From NCBI RefSeq assembly GCF_020687825.1, contig NZ_JAJEWP010000001.1, positions 1,768,998 to 1,832,997 of the forward strand: a stretch of 64,000 bases of DNA, written 5' to 3'. The stretch is from Fluctibacter halophilus. GTDB lineage: Bacteria > Pseudomonadota > Gammaproteobacteria > Enterobacterales > Alteromonadaceae. Below the pieces are notes generated by a model that was given only the letters and a program-made list of their open reading frames with translations, was not told the DNA's origin and made no database searches. The position numbers and the translations under genes are program-made. How positions within the stretch are numbered: position 1 is the first letter of the stretch; every line of letters starts with the position of its first letter. Positions 1 through 9,161 of the stretch are shown here, in pieces.

Positions 1-54
1 AGCGAAACCTACTACGATAAAGACACGGAGGAAGAATCACATGTGGATCGTTGA
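1..54 (+). CDS. 3' end of an upstream Mrp-type antiporter subunit gene (partial)
   Basis: Frame 1 is open from the window edge and ends at a TGA at 52-54, giving a short acidic tail (SETYYDKDTEEESHVDR). It overlaps the start of the next gene by 14 bases, and the GGAGGAAGA ribosome site of that gene lies inside it. Such overlap is usual between subunit genes of Mrp/Mnh operons, so this is probably the C-terminus of the preceding subunit. Only 17 residues are visible, so the product itself cannot be identified. Confidence 0.45.
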   Translation, partial: SETYYDKDTEEESHVDR

Positions 55-1720
55 TCTTCCGCCATTTCTGCCATTTTTCATCGGCGCCATCATTGCCCTG
101 TTGTTGCCACCGAAGTTGCGTCCGGTGTTCATGCTGCTGATCCCGGTGTGGGGCGGACTGAACCTGTTTTTCACCCACAGTCTGAGCCAGGGTGTTAACT
201 GGCAGTTGATGGGCTTCACCCTGGAGCTGATGAACGTTGACAAGCTCAGCGTGATGTTCGGCTACCTGTTCCATATCGCCGCGTTCCTGGCTTTACTGTT
301 TGCCTTACACGTCAAGGACCCATTGCAACAAATTGCCAGTCTGCTGTATGCGGGCAGTGCATTGGGGGCGGTATTCAGTGGTGACCTGCTGTCACTGTTC
401 CTGTTCTGGGAATTGCTGGCGTTGACCTCCGTATGGCTGGTACTGGCCCGCCGTACCGACCGCGCAACCCGCGCGGCCATGCGTTACCTGCTGCTACAGG
501 TATTGTCCGGCGTACTGTTGCTGGCAGGCGCGTTGCTGCACTATCGGGATACCGGCAGTCTGTCGTTCGACCACATTGGTTTGTCGTCGGTCGCGTCCTG
601 GTTACTGTTCATTGCTTTTGGGATCAAGGCGGCGTTCCCCGGCCTGCACACCTGGCTAACGGATGCCTACCCTGAAGCCACGGCCACCGGCACGGTGTTT
701 CTGTCGGCCTTTACCACCAAAGTGGCGATCTTTGCGCTGGCACGGTGTTTTGCCGGGACAGAGTTGTTGATTTACATCGGTGCGGCCATGACGTGCTTCC
801 CGATTTTCTACGCGGTGATCGAAAACGATTTGCGCAAAGTGTTGGCCTATAGCCTGATCAACCAGCTCGGTTTCATGGTCTGCGGTATCGGCATCGGTAC
901 CGCGCTGGCACTCAACGGCGCCGTTGCGCACGCCTTCAATGACGTCATTTTCAAGGGCTTACTGTTCATGACCATGGGTGCCGTTCTGCACCGGGTCGGG
1001 CATGTGCTGGGCTCCGATCTGGGCGGTCTGCACAAGACCATGCCGCGCACCACGATGTTTTGTATTGTCGGCGCAGCCTCAATTTCGGCCTTCCCATTGT
1101 TCAGCGGTTTTGTCAGTAAGAGCATGGTCATGGCGGCATTGATTGAACAGGGGCATGACATTTTGTGGTTGATGCTGTTGTTTGCCTCTGCCGGTGTGTT
1201 CCACCATGCAGGGATCAAGATTCCGTTCTTCGCCTTCTTTGCCCACGACAGTGGCCTGCGCCCCAAAGAAGCGCCGCTGAATATGCAACTTGCCATGTTT
1301 GGCGCAGCGGTATTGTGTATTGCCATCGGCTCAAATCCCCAATGGCTGTATCAGTTGCTGCCGTGGGAAAACAGTTATGTGCCTTACGACCTGACACACA
1401 CCTTAACCCAGTTGCAACTGCTGTTCTTCAGTGCGCTGGCGTTTGTGTGGCTCAATAAACAAGGCATGTACCCGCCCGAGCTGCGCAGTGTCAACCTCGA
1501 CATGGAGTGGTTTTACCGGCGCCTGTTGCCGGCGACGGCTACCCGGGTGCGGGGCGTCGTCAGCACCCTGTGGTGTGGGCTGCGGGATTGGGTGATGGAT
1601 CACTGGCATGCGATGCCGCAAATGTCACCGTCCTCCTCCTATTCAGCCGCACAACTGACCCGGCGTATGGCGGCGGTACTGGCAATCCTGCTGTTGCTCA
1701 GTTACCTCAGCCTGCCTTAA
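41..1720 (+). CDS. Mrp-type Na+/H+ antiporter subunit D-like membrane protein
   Basis: A 559-residue polytopic inner-membrane protein of the proton-conducting NADH dehydrogenase/Mrp antiporter family (NuoL/M/N, MrpA/D). It carries the family's membrane glutamate (FWELLALTSVWL, about residue 128) and lysines (FGIKAAFPGLHTWL, about 197; LSAFTTKVAIFAL, about 227), with roughly 14 hydrophobic segments. The role is sodium or potassium extrusion in exchange for protons as part of a multi-subunit complex. The ATG follows a strong GGAGGAA site. It is the last gene of the operon, because a terminator hairpin follows at once. Several gammaproteobacteria carry two or three MrpD-like subunits in one operon; the exact letter cannot be assigned from this gene alone. 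Confidence 0.85.
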   Translation: MWIVDLPPFLPFFIGAIIALLLPPKLRPVFMLLIPVWGGLNLFFTHSLSQGVNWQLMGFTLELMNVDKLSVMFGYLFHIAAFLALLFALHVKDPLQQIASLLYAGSALGAVFSGDLLSLFLFWELLALTSVWLVLARRTDRATRAAMRYLLLQVLSGVLLLAGALLHYRDTGSLSFDHIGLSSVASWLLFIAFGIKAAFPGLHTWLTDAYPEATATGTVFLSAFTTKVAIFALARCFAGTELLIYIGAAMTCFPIFYAVIENDLRKVLAYSLINQLGFMVCGIGIGTALALNGAVAHAFNDVIFKGLLFMTMGAVLHRVGHVLGSDLGGLHKTMPRTTMFCIVGAASISAFPLFSGFVSKSMVMAALIEQGHDILWLMLLFASAGVFHHAGIKIPFFAFFAHDSGLRPKEAPLNMQLAMFGAAVLCIAIGSNPQWLYQLLPWENSYVPYDLTHTLTQLQLLFFSALAFVWLNKQGMYPPELRSVNLDMEWFYRRLLPATATRVRGVVSTLWCGLRDWVMDHWHAMPQMSPSSSYSAAQLTRRMAAVLAILLLLSYLSLP

Positions 1721-1734
1721 GGACACTTTTTAGC

Positions 1735-1765
1735 AAAAGGGCGCACAAAAAGTGCGCCTTTTTTG
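1735..1765 (+). terminator. Rho-independent terminator after the antiporter operon
   Basis: GCGCAC at 1741-1746 pairs with GTGCGC at 1752-1757 across a five-A loop, and a run of T follows. It lies 20 bases after the subunit D stop codon and separates that operon from nhaD. Confidence 0.9.
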
Positions 1766-1826
1766 TTGAGGAATTTTTCAAACCCCTTACAATCCCCCGC
1801 ACCTGCGACCCGCACATCCCCTGCTC

Positions 1827-3083
1827 ATGTTAGACATAGTTTTGATCGCGTTAGCCGTACTGGCTCTTCTGGGGGTCGTCCTTGAAGAAGTCATTCACGT
1901 TAACAAAGCGAAAGTCACGTTATTCTTTGGCACCCTGTCGTGGTTGCTGATGTTCATGTTCGCCGGCTCCGAACAGGCCACAGAATCGGTTAATCACCAC
2001 CTGCGTGAAAACCTCACGGAAATCTCAACGTTATGGCTGTTTCTGGTTGCGGCGATGACTTTTGTCGCCTATCTGAACAAGAAAGGCCTGATAGAGAGCC
2101 TGTTGCACCGGGTGATGCCAAGCGCCATCTCTGAGCGACGTCTGCTGTTTTTCACCGCGATGTTCAGTTTTCTGTTTTCGTCATTGGCCGACAATATCAC
2201 CGCCACACTGGTTTCCATTGCCTTGATCATGTCGTTGAGTCTGCCGCCCAACAAAACCATGCGTTTTGCGGTACTGGTGGTGTTTGCAGTGAATTCCGGC
2301 GGTGTGGCACTGATCACCGGTGACGTCACCACGCTGATGATTTTCCTGGCCGGAAAAGTCAGTATCCTGACCTTGTTCTGGTTGTCATTACCGGCGCTGT
2401 TCGCGGTATTGTTACTGGCCTCCCTGCTGAGTGTTGGCATGAGCGGTAAAGTGCGGATCAAGAAGCAACCCCGCCCTATTCGCCCGCTGGACGGGATGAT
2501 TGCGCTGATCTTCTTGTGCACCATTTTGTTCACCATCACCGCTAACGTGCTGTTCCAGGTGCCACCGGTGCTGAGTTTCCTGGCTGGCCTGAGTGTGATG
2601 TTTCTGGTCGCGCATTTCTTCGGCGAACGGGACGACAACGACCCCATTCTGGACTACATCCGCTACATTGAGTTTGATACCTTGCTGTTCTTCCTCGGCA
2701 TCTTGCTGTTGGTCGGCTCCCTGGAGCAAATCCATGCACTGGACTTCCTGGTTAACCTGTATGCCCATATGCCGCCGGTGATCGCCAACTTTGTCATGGG
2801 CGTGGCGTCCGCCGCGGTCGACAATGTGCCATTGACCGCAGCGCTGCTGAAAACCGATATTCACATGAACCTGACAGATTGGTTATCACTGACCTATGCC
2901 GTCGGTGTGGGTGGTTCGCTGCTGGTGATTGGCTCTGCAGCGGGGATCGTGGCGATGAGTAAAGTACAAGGGCTGAGTTTCGCCCGCTACGCCAAATACA
3001 GCCTGTTATTGTTGTTAGCATACACCGCCGGTTACGCGTTGGTCTTTATGCTCGGCAATGCGCTGCAACGGGGGATTCTGTAA
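1827..3083 (+). CDS. nhaD: Na+/H+ antiporter NhaD
   Basis: A 418-residue inner-membrane protein with about 11-12 hydrophobic segments, matching the NhaD family of the ion transporter superfamily. The acidic residues expected in the transport path are visible in SSLADNITATLV (about residues 118-129) and ASAAVDNVPLTAALL (about 328-342), both hallmark NhaD motifs. NhaD exports sodium or lithium in exchange for protons, typically at alkaline pH in marine and haloalkaliphilic bacteria. It stands alone behind a terminator and converges on the dehydrogenase gene. No clear Shine-Dalgarno precedes the ATG. The neighbouring Mrp subunit makes this a small sodium-homeostasis locus. Confidence 0.93.
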   Translation: MLDIVLIALAVLALLGVVLEEVIHVNKAKVTLFFGTLSWLLMFMFAGSEQATESVNHHLRENLTEISTLWLFLVAAMTFVAYLNKKGLIESLLHRVMPSAISERRLLFFTAMFSFLFSSLADNITATLVSIALIMSLSLPPNKTMRFAVLVVFAVNSGGVALITGDVTTLMIFLAGKVSILTLFWLSLPALFAVLLLASLLSVGMSGKVRIKKQPRPIRPLDGMIALIFLCTILFTITANVLFQVPPVLSFLAGLSVMFLVAHFFGERDDNDPILDYIRYIEFDTLLFFLGILLLVGSLEQIHALDFLVNLYAHMPPVIANFVMGVASAAVDNVPLTAALLKTDIHMNLTDWLSLTYAVGVGGSLLVIGSAAGIVAMSKVQGLSFARYAKYSLLLLLAYTAGYALVFMLGNALQRGIL

Positions 3084-3087
3084 TCCC

Positions 3088-4032
3088 TCATCGGCGGGCG
3101 AGGTAGTCGCCCACATGCTGACAGGCAATGTCGAGCAGACGTTGCCGCGCAGCCTGGCTGGCCCAGGCGTTATGCGGGGTGATCAGCAGGTTATCGCCGC
3201 GGTATCGCAGCAGCGGATGATCCGCGGCTGGCGGCTCCTGACTCAGCACATCCAGCCCTGCCCCGCCAATGGTTCCGCTGGCAAGGGCATCTGCCAGCGC
3301 CAACTCGTCAATCAACCCGCCACGAGCGGTGTTAATCAGCACGGCACTGGGCTTCATGCGCTGCAAGCGCTGTGCATTGATCAACTGCCTTGTCTGCTCA
3401 CTCAACAGACAATGCAAGCTGACAATGTCCGCCTCCGGTAGCAACGTATCGAGGGCTTCTCGGCCGTCGCTGACAGGCTGTCCGGGCCTGGCGGCAATAC
3501 TGACTTTCATATCAAACGCCCGAGCCAGCCTGGCCACCTCCTGCCCCAGCTCGCCATAACCAACAATCACCAGGTGTTTGTCGTTCAAATCGCGCAGAGG
3601 CTCGTCCATCAGGCAGAATTGTTCGGCCCGGCTCCATTGCCCGGTGTCTACCGCGCGCTGGTAATGACGGTAGCGACGCATCAGGTTTAACATCAGCATC
3701 AGGGTATGCTGGGCGACACTGGCGGTACCATAACCTTCGACGTTACGCACCGTAATGCCACCGTTCAGGGCCGCATCAACATCCACGTTGTTGGTACCGG
3801 TCGCCAGTACGCCGATGTACTCCAGTTGTGAAGCTGCCTCTATGGTGGCTGCATCCAGTACCACTTTATTGGATAGCACCACCTGGGCTCCATCGATGCG
3901 TGACATCACCTGTTCTGGCGCTGTTGCATCAAAGCATTGCCAGCGGACAGGCAGGCGTTGTAACGCTGCCATATTCAAATCATCACCCAGGGTTGCCATG
4001 TCGAGCAGGACACCATTTAACGCTTGAGTCAC
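3088..4032 (-). CDS. D-2-hydroxyacid dehydrogenase (glycerate dehydrogenase/hydroxypyruvate reductase type)
   Basis: A 314-residue cytosolic NAD(P)H-dependent oxidoreductase that interconverts 2-keto acids and D-2-hydroxy acids. The dinucleotide-binding loop GYGELGQEVA (about 156-165) and the catalytic triad of the family are visible: Arg in INTARGGLID, Glu in DVLSQEPP and His in LLITPHNAW. Overall it resembles HprA-type glycerate dehydrogenases, but the substrate cannot be fixed from sequence. The start is GTG at 4032, with AAGGAG seven bases upstream; that site overlaps the stop codon of the GH13 gene, so the two are translationally coupled. It ends four bases from the nhaD stop, tail to tail. 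Confidence 0.88.
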   Translation of the reverse strand: MTQALNGVLLDMATLGDDLNMAALQRLPVRWQCFDATAPEQVMSRIDGAQVVLSNKVVLDAATIEAASQLEYIGVLATGTNNVDVDAALNGGITVRNVEGYGTASVAQHTLMLMLNLMRRYRHYQRAVDTGQWSRAEQFCLMDEPLRDLNDKHLVIVGYGELGQEVARLARAFDMKVSIAARPGQPVSDGREALDTLLPEADIVSLHCLLSEQTRQLINAQRLQRMKPSAVLINTARGGLIDELALADALASGTIGGAGLDVLSQEPPAADHPLLRYRGDNLLITPHNAWASQAARQRLLDIACQHVGDYLARR

Positions 4033-4036
4033 GTGA

Positions 4037-5344
4037 TTACTCCTTGATCAAAACCCGGTATGCCCAGGGTGCAAATGAGAGCGGATCGCCACAGCTAAGG
4101 GAGATTGGCTGAGCACTGAAAGCATCCCGATAATCCCCACAATACAAATCATGCTGACTGGTCATGGTCAGGTTGTCTGGACTGAAGTTGATCAGTACCA
4201 GTACACCGCCGTTAGCGTTGTGGCGAACAAAACTGAACACCCGGTGTCCACTGTCGTTGGTCACTTGCTGCATACGTGCGCCCCAGGCACCATTGTGCAG
4301 TGCCGAGTAGCGCTTTTTGAGGTGTATTAAGTGTGTATACAACTCGCCCACCCAGTGGGTTTGCCAGTCTATCGGATCCCGCTCAAAAAAAGCCAGCCGC
4401 CTGGGATTGCCGGCCTCCTGACCGTTATAGATCAACGGCATCCCCTCGCCCAGCACCGACAACACGATAGCGCCTGGTAACGCATCGCCAAACTGTTCGA
4501 ATTGGGTGCCGTCCCAGGCGTTTTTGTCGTGATTGCTGACAAAGGTCATCCGTATCGCCTCATGGGGAAAGGCTTTTTCGTTCCAGGCGTAGTACTTGTA
4601 GAGTTTCTGCAGGCTGCACTTGCCATTCGCCAGGCTATGCAGGGTTTCATTCCAGCTCCAGGCGTAGGTCATATCGAAGGCATCAAAATGCAATTCCCGC
4701 GACTCCCATTCAGCCAGCATCAATACCGGTTTAATCGCGCTGAGGTCGTGTCGGAGCTGGGCCCAGAAATCGTTCGGCACAAACCCGGCGACGTCACAAC
4801 GGAAGCCGTCAATATCGGTCTCCCGCACCCAGTATTGCATCGCTGTATTCATGTATTGCCGCAGGCCGGGGTGGTGATAATCGAAATCGATAATATCACT
4901 CCAATCCCACCATGGCGTTGACCTAAACTGACCATTGTGGTCTTTGTCATACCACTCGGGGTGCTGCTGGGTCAGTGGGTTGTCCCAGGCGCTGTGATTG
5001 GCCACCCAATCAAGGATCACTTTCAGGCCCAGACGGTGGGCTTCCTTAACCAGCGCCTTGAAGTCATCCATATCACCGAATTCCGGATTAACGCCGTAAT
5101 AATCTTTAACCGCGTAAGGAGAGCCCAATGTTCCTTTGCGATGCAGCGTACCAATCGGATGCACCGGCATCAGCCACAGGACATCAACGCCCAACGCGAC
5201 CAGTCGTGGGAAGTGCTGCATCGCCGCAGAGAAAGTACCTTCGGGGGTAAACTGTCGAACATTGATTTCATAGATAACCGCGTCTTTGACCCAGTCTGGC
5301 GGGGTAATTTTCACCAATGGTTGCGCTTGGTGGCTTGATGGCAT
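4037..5344 (-). CDS. GH13 alpha-amylase family glycoside hydrolase
   Basis: A 435-residue (beta/alpha)8-barrel enzyme acting on alpha-glucosidic bonds. Conserved GH13 regions are clear: region I LDWVANHSAWDN, region II DGFRCDVAG with the nucleophile Asp, region III LAEWE with the acid/base Glu, and region IV FVSNHDKN with the transition-state Asp. A C-terminal beta domain follows. No signal peptide is seen, so it is probably cytosolic and acts on maltodextrin or glycogen-derived sugars. The start is the ATG at 5344, preceded by GGGAG; an in-frame ATG 12 codons upstream lacks such a site. It is co-transcribed with the downstream 2-hydroxyacid dehydrogenase. The GH13 subfamily was not determined. 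Confidence 0.88.
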   Translation of the reverse strand: MPSSHQAQPLVKITPPDWVKDAVIYEINVRQFTPEGTFSAAMQHFPRLVALGVDVLWLMPVHPIGTLHRKGTLGSPYAVKDYYGVNPEFGDMDDFKALVKEAHRLGLKVILDWVANHSAWDNPLTQQHPEWYDKDHNGQFRSTPWWDWSDIIDFDYHHPGLRQYMNTAMQYWVRETDIDGFRCDVAGFVPNDFWAQLRHDLSAIKPVLMLAEWESRELHFDAFDMTYAWSWNETLHSLANGKCSLQKLYKYYAWNEKAFPHEAIRMTFVSNHDKNAWDGTQFEQFGDALPGAIVLSVLGEGMPLIYNGQEAGNPRRLAFFERDPIDWQTHWVGELYTHLIHLKKRYSALHNGAWGARMQQVTNDSGHRVFSFVRHNANGGVLVLINFSPDNLTMTSQHDLYCGDYRDAFSAQPISLSCGDPLSFAPWAYRVLIKE

Positions 5345-5481
5345 TTGGCAGCTCCCGAATTGCACGCCTAATCTGTCCATGTATCAAGCTTAAGACACAA
5401 CCGCGCTACGGGAAAGGCTCCCGCAGGGTTGCTGCCCCAGTCAACGGGTTCCTTCTGATACCCGCTCCTGTGACGACGCCC

Positions 5482-6360
5482 CTAACCAGATTTCAGCCAG
5501 GCGCGTATCTCCTCCAACAGTACCTGTACTCGGGCCGGACGTTGTGTTGTCGCTGATGTCACCAGATACAGAGGCTCATAGACCGGCGTGCTCAGCGTGT
5601 GCACGCGGATAGATTCGGGCTTAGCGAAAGATGCAACCGCGTGTTGAGGCAATACCGTAAAGCCCAACCCTAAGCTGACCGGTTCGAGGATAAGGCCAAT
5701 CTGGTTGGAAAAGCCGCGTACCGGGATCTGTTGCGAGCTGGAAAAATCACTGAAATTAGCGCTCAGCAGTAAATTGGCATGGTGATGACCATCGGGGTGA
5801 TCAATGAATCCCAGCTTTTCCAACGCACTGAGTGACGGAACAGATTCTGAGGCAGGGGTGACCAACAACAGTTGTTCCCGGCCAACGTCGTTGAACGCGC
5901 ATTGAGGGTGTTGAGGGATCTGGGTCATCAAACCAATGTCCGCGTGCTTTTGTACAACGGCAGACTCTATTGAGCCGTTCGGCGCAAAACGATGGTCAAT
6001 GATCAGGCCCTGATGCTGCTGTTGGAAACCTAACAAGTGTCGGTACAACTGCAACCCCACACTGCCCGGCGATATCACATTGACCCGTCCTTGATGGGGA
6101 GGATCTGCCATCACCTGTTCCTGAAGATGTGCCAGTGAATCCACTATCGGCTGTGCTTGTTGATAGAGGCGCCGCCCTGCTTCGGTCAGTTCAAAACCGT
6201 TGGCATCGCGATCCAGCAATGATGCGCCCAGAAAACCTTCCAGCTTTTTGATGTGCTGACTGACACCCGACTGGGTCATAAACAACTGCTCAGCAGTGCG
6301 CGTAAAATTTTGCGTGTGTACCAGGGTGCAAAAGCTGCGTAGCCAGGCTGGGTTAACCAT
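5482..6360 (-). CDS. LysR-family transcriptional regulator
   Basis: A 292-residue regulator with an N-terminal winged helix-turn-helix (residues about 3-60, including FTRTAEQLFMTQSGVSQHIKKLE) and a C-terminal periplasmic-binding-protein-like effector domain. It is transcribed away from the VOC-family gene starting at 6456, and the 95-base spacer holds a 20-base dyad. This is the usual arrangement for a LysR regulator controlling its divergent neighbour. The effector is unknown. Confidence 0.9.
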   Translation of the reverse strand: MVNPAWLRSFCTLVHTQNFTRTAEQLFMTQSGVSQHIKKLEGFLGASLLDRDANGFELTEAGRRLYQQAQPIVDSLAHLQEQVMADPPHQGRVNVISPGSVGLQLYRHLLGFQQQHQGLIIDHRFAPNGSIESAVVQKHADIGLMTQIPQHPQCAFNDVGREQLLLVTPASESVPSLSALEKLGFIDHPDGHHHANLLLSANFSDFSSSQQIPVRGFSNQIGLILEPVSLGLGFTVLPQHAVASFAKPESIRVHTLSTPVYEPLYLVTSATTQRPARVQVLLEEIRAWLKSG

Positions 6361-6386
6361 AACGTTTTGTAATCATCAAGCTAACA

Positions 6387-6406
6387 AATGATAATTTTAT
6401 ATCATT
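6387..6406. promoter_or_regulatory. Putative LysR operator dyad
   Basis: AATGATA, six bases, then TATCATT form a perfect dyad in the divergent spacer between the LysR gene and the VOC gene. Its AT-rich T-N11-A character fits LysR-type binding sites. Assignment to this regulator is inference from position. Confidence 0.55.
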
Positions 6407-6455
6407 GCCCACCATCTACTACACTGCAAGTGTTTTCAATCAACGGAGCCACGTC

Positions 6456-6956
6456 ATGCAAACCCCTTATCCGCGAACCTTTTCCCACATCGGTATTTCA
6501 GTACCCGACCTGGATCGAGCCGTGTCGTTTTACACTCAGGTATTGGGCTGGTACCTGATCATGAAGCCAACCGAAATCACCGAAGATGATTCAGCCATCG
6601 GGCAAATGTGTACCGACGTGTTTGGCGCTGGATGGCAGCGGTTCAAAATTGCCCACCTCTCTACCGGCGATCGGATCGGCGTTGAACTGTTTGAATTCGA
6701 TAATCAGCAAAACCCGGACAACAATTTTGAATACTGGAAAACGGGCGTGTTTCACTTCTGCGTGCAGGATCCGAATCTGGAGGAGCTGGTGGAAAAAATC
6801 GTTGCCGCCGGCGGTAAAAAGCGCATGAAAAATCCCCGTTACTACTACCCGGGGGAAAAGCCTTTTCGGATGATTTACATGGAGGATCCGTTTGGCAACA
6901 TTCTGGAAATTTACAGCCACAGCTACGAATTAACCTACAGCGCGGGGGCCTACTAG
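6456..6956 (+). CDS. VOC-family (glyoxalase/bleomycin resistance) protein
   Basis: A 166-residue cytosolic protein with two beta-alpha-beta-beta-beta modules of the vicinal oxygen chelate fold. Likely metal ligands are His in FSHIGISVPD, Glu in GVELFEF, His in GVFHFCVQD and Glu in NILEIYSH, so all four positions look occupied and a metal-dependent enzyme (lyase, dioxygenase or isomerase) is possible. The ATG at 6456 is preceded by ACGGAG; a longer reading from 6405 lacks a ribosome site and would cover the promoter spacer. It is probably regulated by the divergent LysR protein. The substrate is unknown. Confidence 0.85.
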   Translation: MQTPYPRTFSHIGISVPDLDRAVSFYTQVLGWYLIMKPTEITEDDSAIGQMCTDVFGAGWQRFKIAHLSTGDRIGVELFEFDNQQNPDNNFEYWKTGVFHFCVQDPNLEELVEKIVAAGGKKRMKNPRYYYPGEKPFRMIYMEDPFGNILEIYSHSYELTYSAGAY

Positions 6957-7058
6957 TCGACGCACGGGCTGCGTTTCCTGGCGCGGCCTTGTTCCATCGT
7001 AGAGCAGATCATATACTCGCGGCACACTTACGCTACCCGATGGAACCCTTGTTACCTC

Positions 7059-7556
7059 ATGATTAGAGCGGCAACCAGTCATGATTGTGCCAATATTGCC
7101 CTGTTGGGCCTGTGCGTATGGATCGACACGTACGCCACAGATGGCATAAAAACCGCCTACACCCGCCATGTACTGGACACGTTTACCGAACACCGCTATC
7201 AGGCGTTGTTGAATGACCCTCACTACCATCTGCTGGTGAGTGAACAGGAAGGTATCTTGCAAGGTTATGTGTTGATCAACCTTGCTTCTCACTACCAGCA
7301 CCCGGACAACGGCTTCGAAATAGACACCCTGTATGTGGACAAACGCCATGCCGGACTCGGTATTGGCAGACAGCTCCTGGAAGCCGTCCAGGGACGTTTC
7401 GGCGACCGATACTGGCTATACACCTGGACACAAAACGCCGCCAATGGGTTCTACCAACATCTGGGCTTGAAGCCCTGCGGTCAGATTGATTTCGAGTTTG
7501 ACGGCGTGACCATTACCAACACAGTGTACCTGTCCCCCGGTAGCCAATCGGCGTAA
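7059..7556 (+). CDS. GNAT-family N-acetyltransferase
   Basis: A 165-residue protein with the GNAT fold. The acetyl-CoA pyrophosphate-binding loop is visible as KRHAGLGIGRQLLEAV (about 95-110), preceded by the beta-4 strand FEIDTLYVD. The final part, NAANGFYQHLGLKPCG, is the usual C-terminal GNAT helix and strand. It would transfer an acetyl group from acetyl-CoA to an amine; the acceptor is unknown. It stands as a single gene, convergent with the TSUP permease. Confidence 0.88.
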   Translation: MIRAATSHDCANIALLGLCVWIDTYATDGIKTAYTRHVLDTFTEHRYQALLNDPHYHLLVSEQEGILQGYVLINLASHYQHPDNGFEIDTLYVDKRHAGLGIGRQLLEAVQGRFGDRYWLYTWTQNAANGFYQHLGLKPCGQIDFEFDGVTITNTVYLSPGSQSA

Positions 7557-7571
7557 AGCGGACAGCATTCT

Positions 7572-8459
7572 CTAGGCCGGCAATGCTGCCACGCCGAGCA
7601 CCAGTACCCAACCGGCAAAAAACAGCTTCAGGTGAGTGGGCGAAAACCATAGCACCAGGTACTTGGCCAACTGCCCGCCAATGATGGCGCCGGCGCCGGC
7701 AAACAACACCACCGGCCAGAATACCGTTGCGCTGACAAGCGCGTGATACATCACCCCGGCCCAGACCGTAAATGCGCTGAGGATCACTGCCACAGCAATG
7801 GCCAAGGTCACGTTGAAACGCCTTAGGATCAGATAAATCGCCACCAACTCGCCGACCCCGATGGACAGCCAGGATGTCACCGCCCCCCCCATCAGCGCAA
7901 TCAACACCAGCGACAGATAGTCGAACCGGGCCAGACGATGATTAATGGCCCGTTGTTTCATCAACGGCACCGTGGCGACAATGGCAATTGCCAGGAAGAT
8001 AGAAAACACCCCGAATCGCCAGTGCAACACATCGGCATCAATGATCGGGCCACTGAAATGCTGGTATCCCTGGGCCAGCCACAGACCCGCGATGGACGGC
8101 AGCACGGTTATCCACACCAACGTGCCGATGGGCTGCCATTCCTGATCGGCCCGATGCTGGTGCCGGTAATGGGCCCACCAGGTGAGCGCGCCTGCGGTCA
8201 TGCCACAACACTGGATGGCAAAGCTGGTGGCAACCGCTACCTGGGGAGAGAAATCGAGTTGATTAAAAAACGGGATAAACACCACCCCACCACCCGCACC
8301 GGTCGCGTTGGCAAACACCGCGCCCGTAACGCCCAGCAGTAAAAATGCAGCGTAATCACGAATAAGGCCAAGACTGTCGGGCAGCAGCACAAGCAATGCG
8401 CACCAAAAGACAGCCACCGTCACGCGTGTCAGGGTTGCAGGAGAAAATGATAACGTCAC
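7572..8459 (-). CDS. TSUP-family (TauE/SafE) membrane permease
   Basis: A 295-residue inner-membrane protein with about eight hydrophobic segments in two repeats. The glycine-rich motif GATGAGGGVVFIPFF (about 50-64) and the second-half GGAVTSWLSIGVGELVAIYL (about 191-210) are the paired signatures of the sulfite exporter TauE/SafE family. These proteins export organosulfur anions such as sulfite or sulfoacetate, but substrates vary. It has no obvious operon partner: it converges on the GNAT gene and diverges from the DUF2244 gene. Confidence 0.85.
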   Translation of the reverse strand: MTLSFSPATLTRVTVAVFWCALLVLLPDSLGLIRDYAAFLLLGVTGAVFANATGAGGGVVFIPFFNQLDFSPQVAVATSFAIQCCGMTAGALTWWAHYRHQHRADQEWQPIGTLVWITVLPSIAGLWLAQGYQHFSGPIIDADVLHWRFGVFSIFLAIAIVATVPLMKQRAINHRLARFDYLSLVLIALMGGAVTSWLSIGVGELVAIYLILRRFNVTLAIAVAVILSAFTVWAGVMYHALVSATVFWPVVLFAGAGAIIGGQLAKYLVLWFSPTHLKLFFAGWVLVLGVAALPA

Positions 8460-8549
8460 AGACCAACGGGTTCCTTTGTTTTGGGTTGATTACGGCTTGA
8501 TGCAATGAACGGATTAACCCCTTGGCGGGAAATGTGCTAAACCGTATTC

Positions 8550-9047
8550 ATGGTTACTGTACATGCTGACACACAGGAAACAGTGATTGTCCTGACGCCA
8601 AACCGCTCGGCATCATGGTCACAAACCAAAATCCTGTTGTGGATCCTTTGCCCGTTTGTGCTCCTTGTCGCGCTGGCGTGGAGCCTCAGTGGCGCCTGGT
8701 TGATACTGCCGTTCGCCGGTCTGGAGGTCGGCTTGTTATCCTACCTGATGTACCGGGTTTCGCAACAGTCCTATCGACGCGAGGTGATCACCATCACCGC
8801 CAATGATATTCGCGTACAACAGGGCCTTCGTTACCCTAATCGGCTATGGCGACTGCCGGTCCCTGACACCTACCTGCACGTAGCACAGGGAGCGCTGCAT
8901 CACGACCTGCCCGATTTGACCCTCAGCGCGGGTCAGATCCGCCTGCCCATCGGGCGATTTCTGAATCAACCCGACCGGCTGGAAACCCGTCAGCAACTGG
9001 CTCAAGCGGGACTCATGGTGTGCTGCAACCGTTGGTGGCAGCAATGA
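8550..9047 (+). CDS. DUF2244 domain membrane protein
   Basis: A 165-residue protein with two adjacent transmembrane helices at about residues 28-70, followed by a beta-rich cytosolic part (YRREVITITANDIRVQQG). It matches the layout of DUF2244, a proteobacterial family of unknown function. There is no strong ribosome site before the ATG. No neighbour suggests a pathway. Confidence 0.75.
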   Translation: MVTVHADTQETVIVLTPNRSASWSQTKILLWILCPFVLLVALAWSLSGAWLILPFAGLEVGLLSYLMYRVSQQSYRREVITITANDIRVQQGLRYPNRLWRLPVPDTYLHVAQGALHHDLPDLTLSAGQIRLPIGRFLNQPDRLETRQQLAQAGLMVCCNRWWQQ

Positions 9048-9161
9048 ATCCGCCCGTTTTGTGGTTGTCATGAAATCGCCATTGATCAGATATAGTCTTT
9101 TTGAGTCAAGCACTTATACTGTAAACCTAACTCATCACATTTGTTGTTGCCAAGGAGCATC

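Noticed and set aside
847-1326. A 159-codon ORF antisense to the Mrp subunit gene.
   Set aside because: It lies wholly within a well-supported membrane protein gene and has shadow-type composition; many similar antisense frames across the window were dropped for the same reason.
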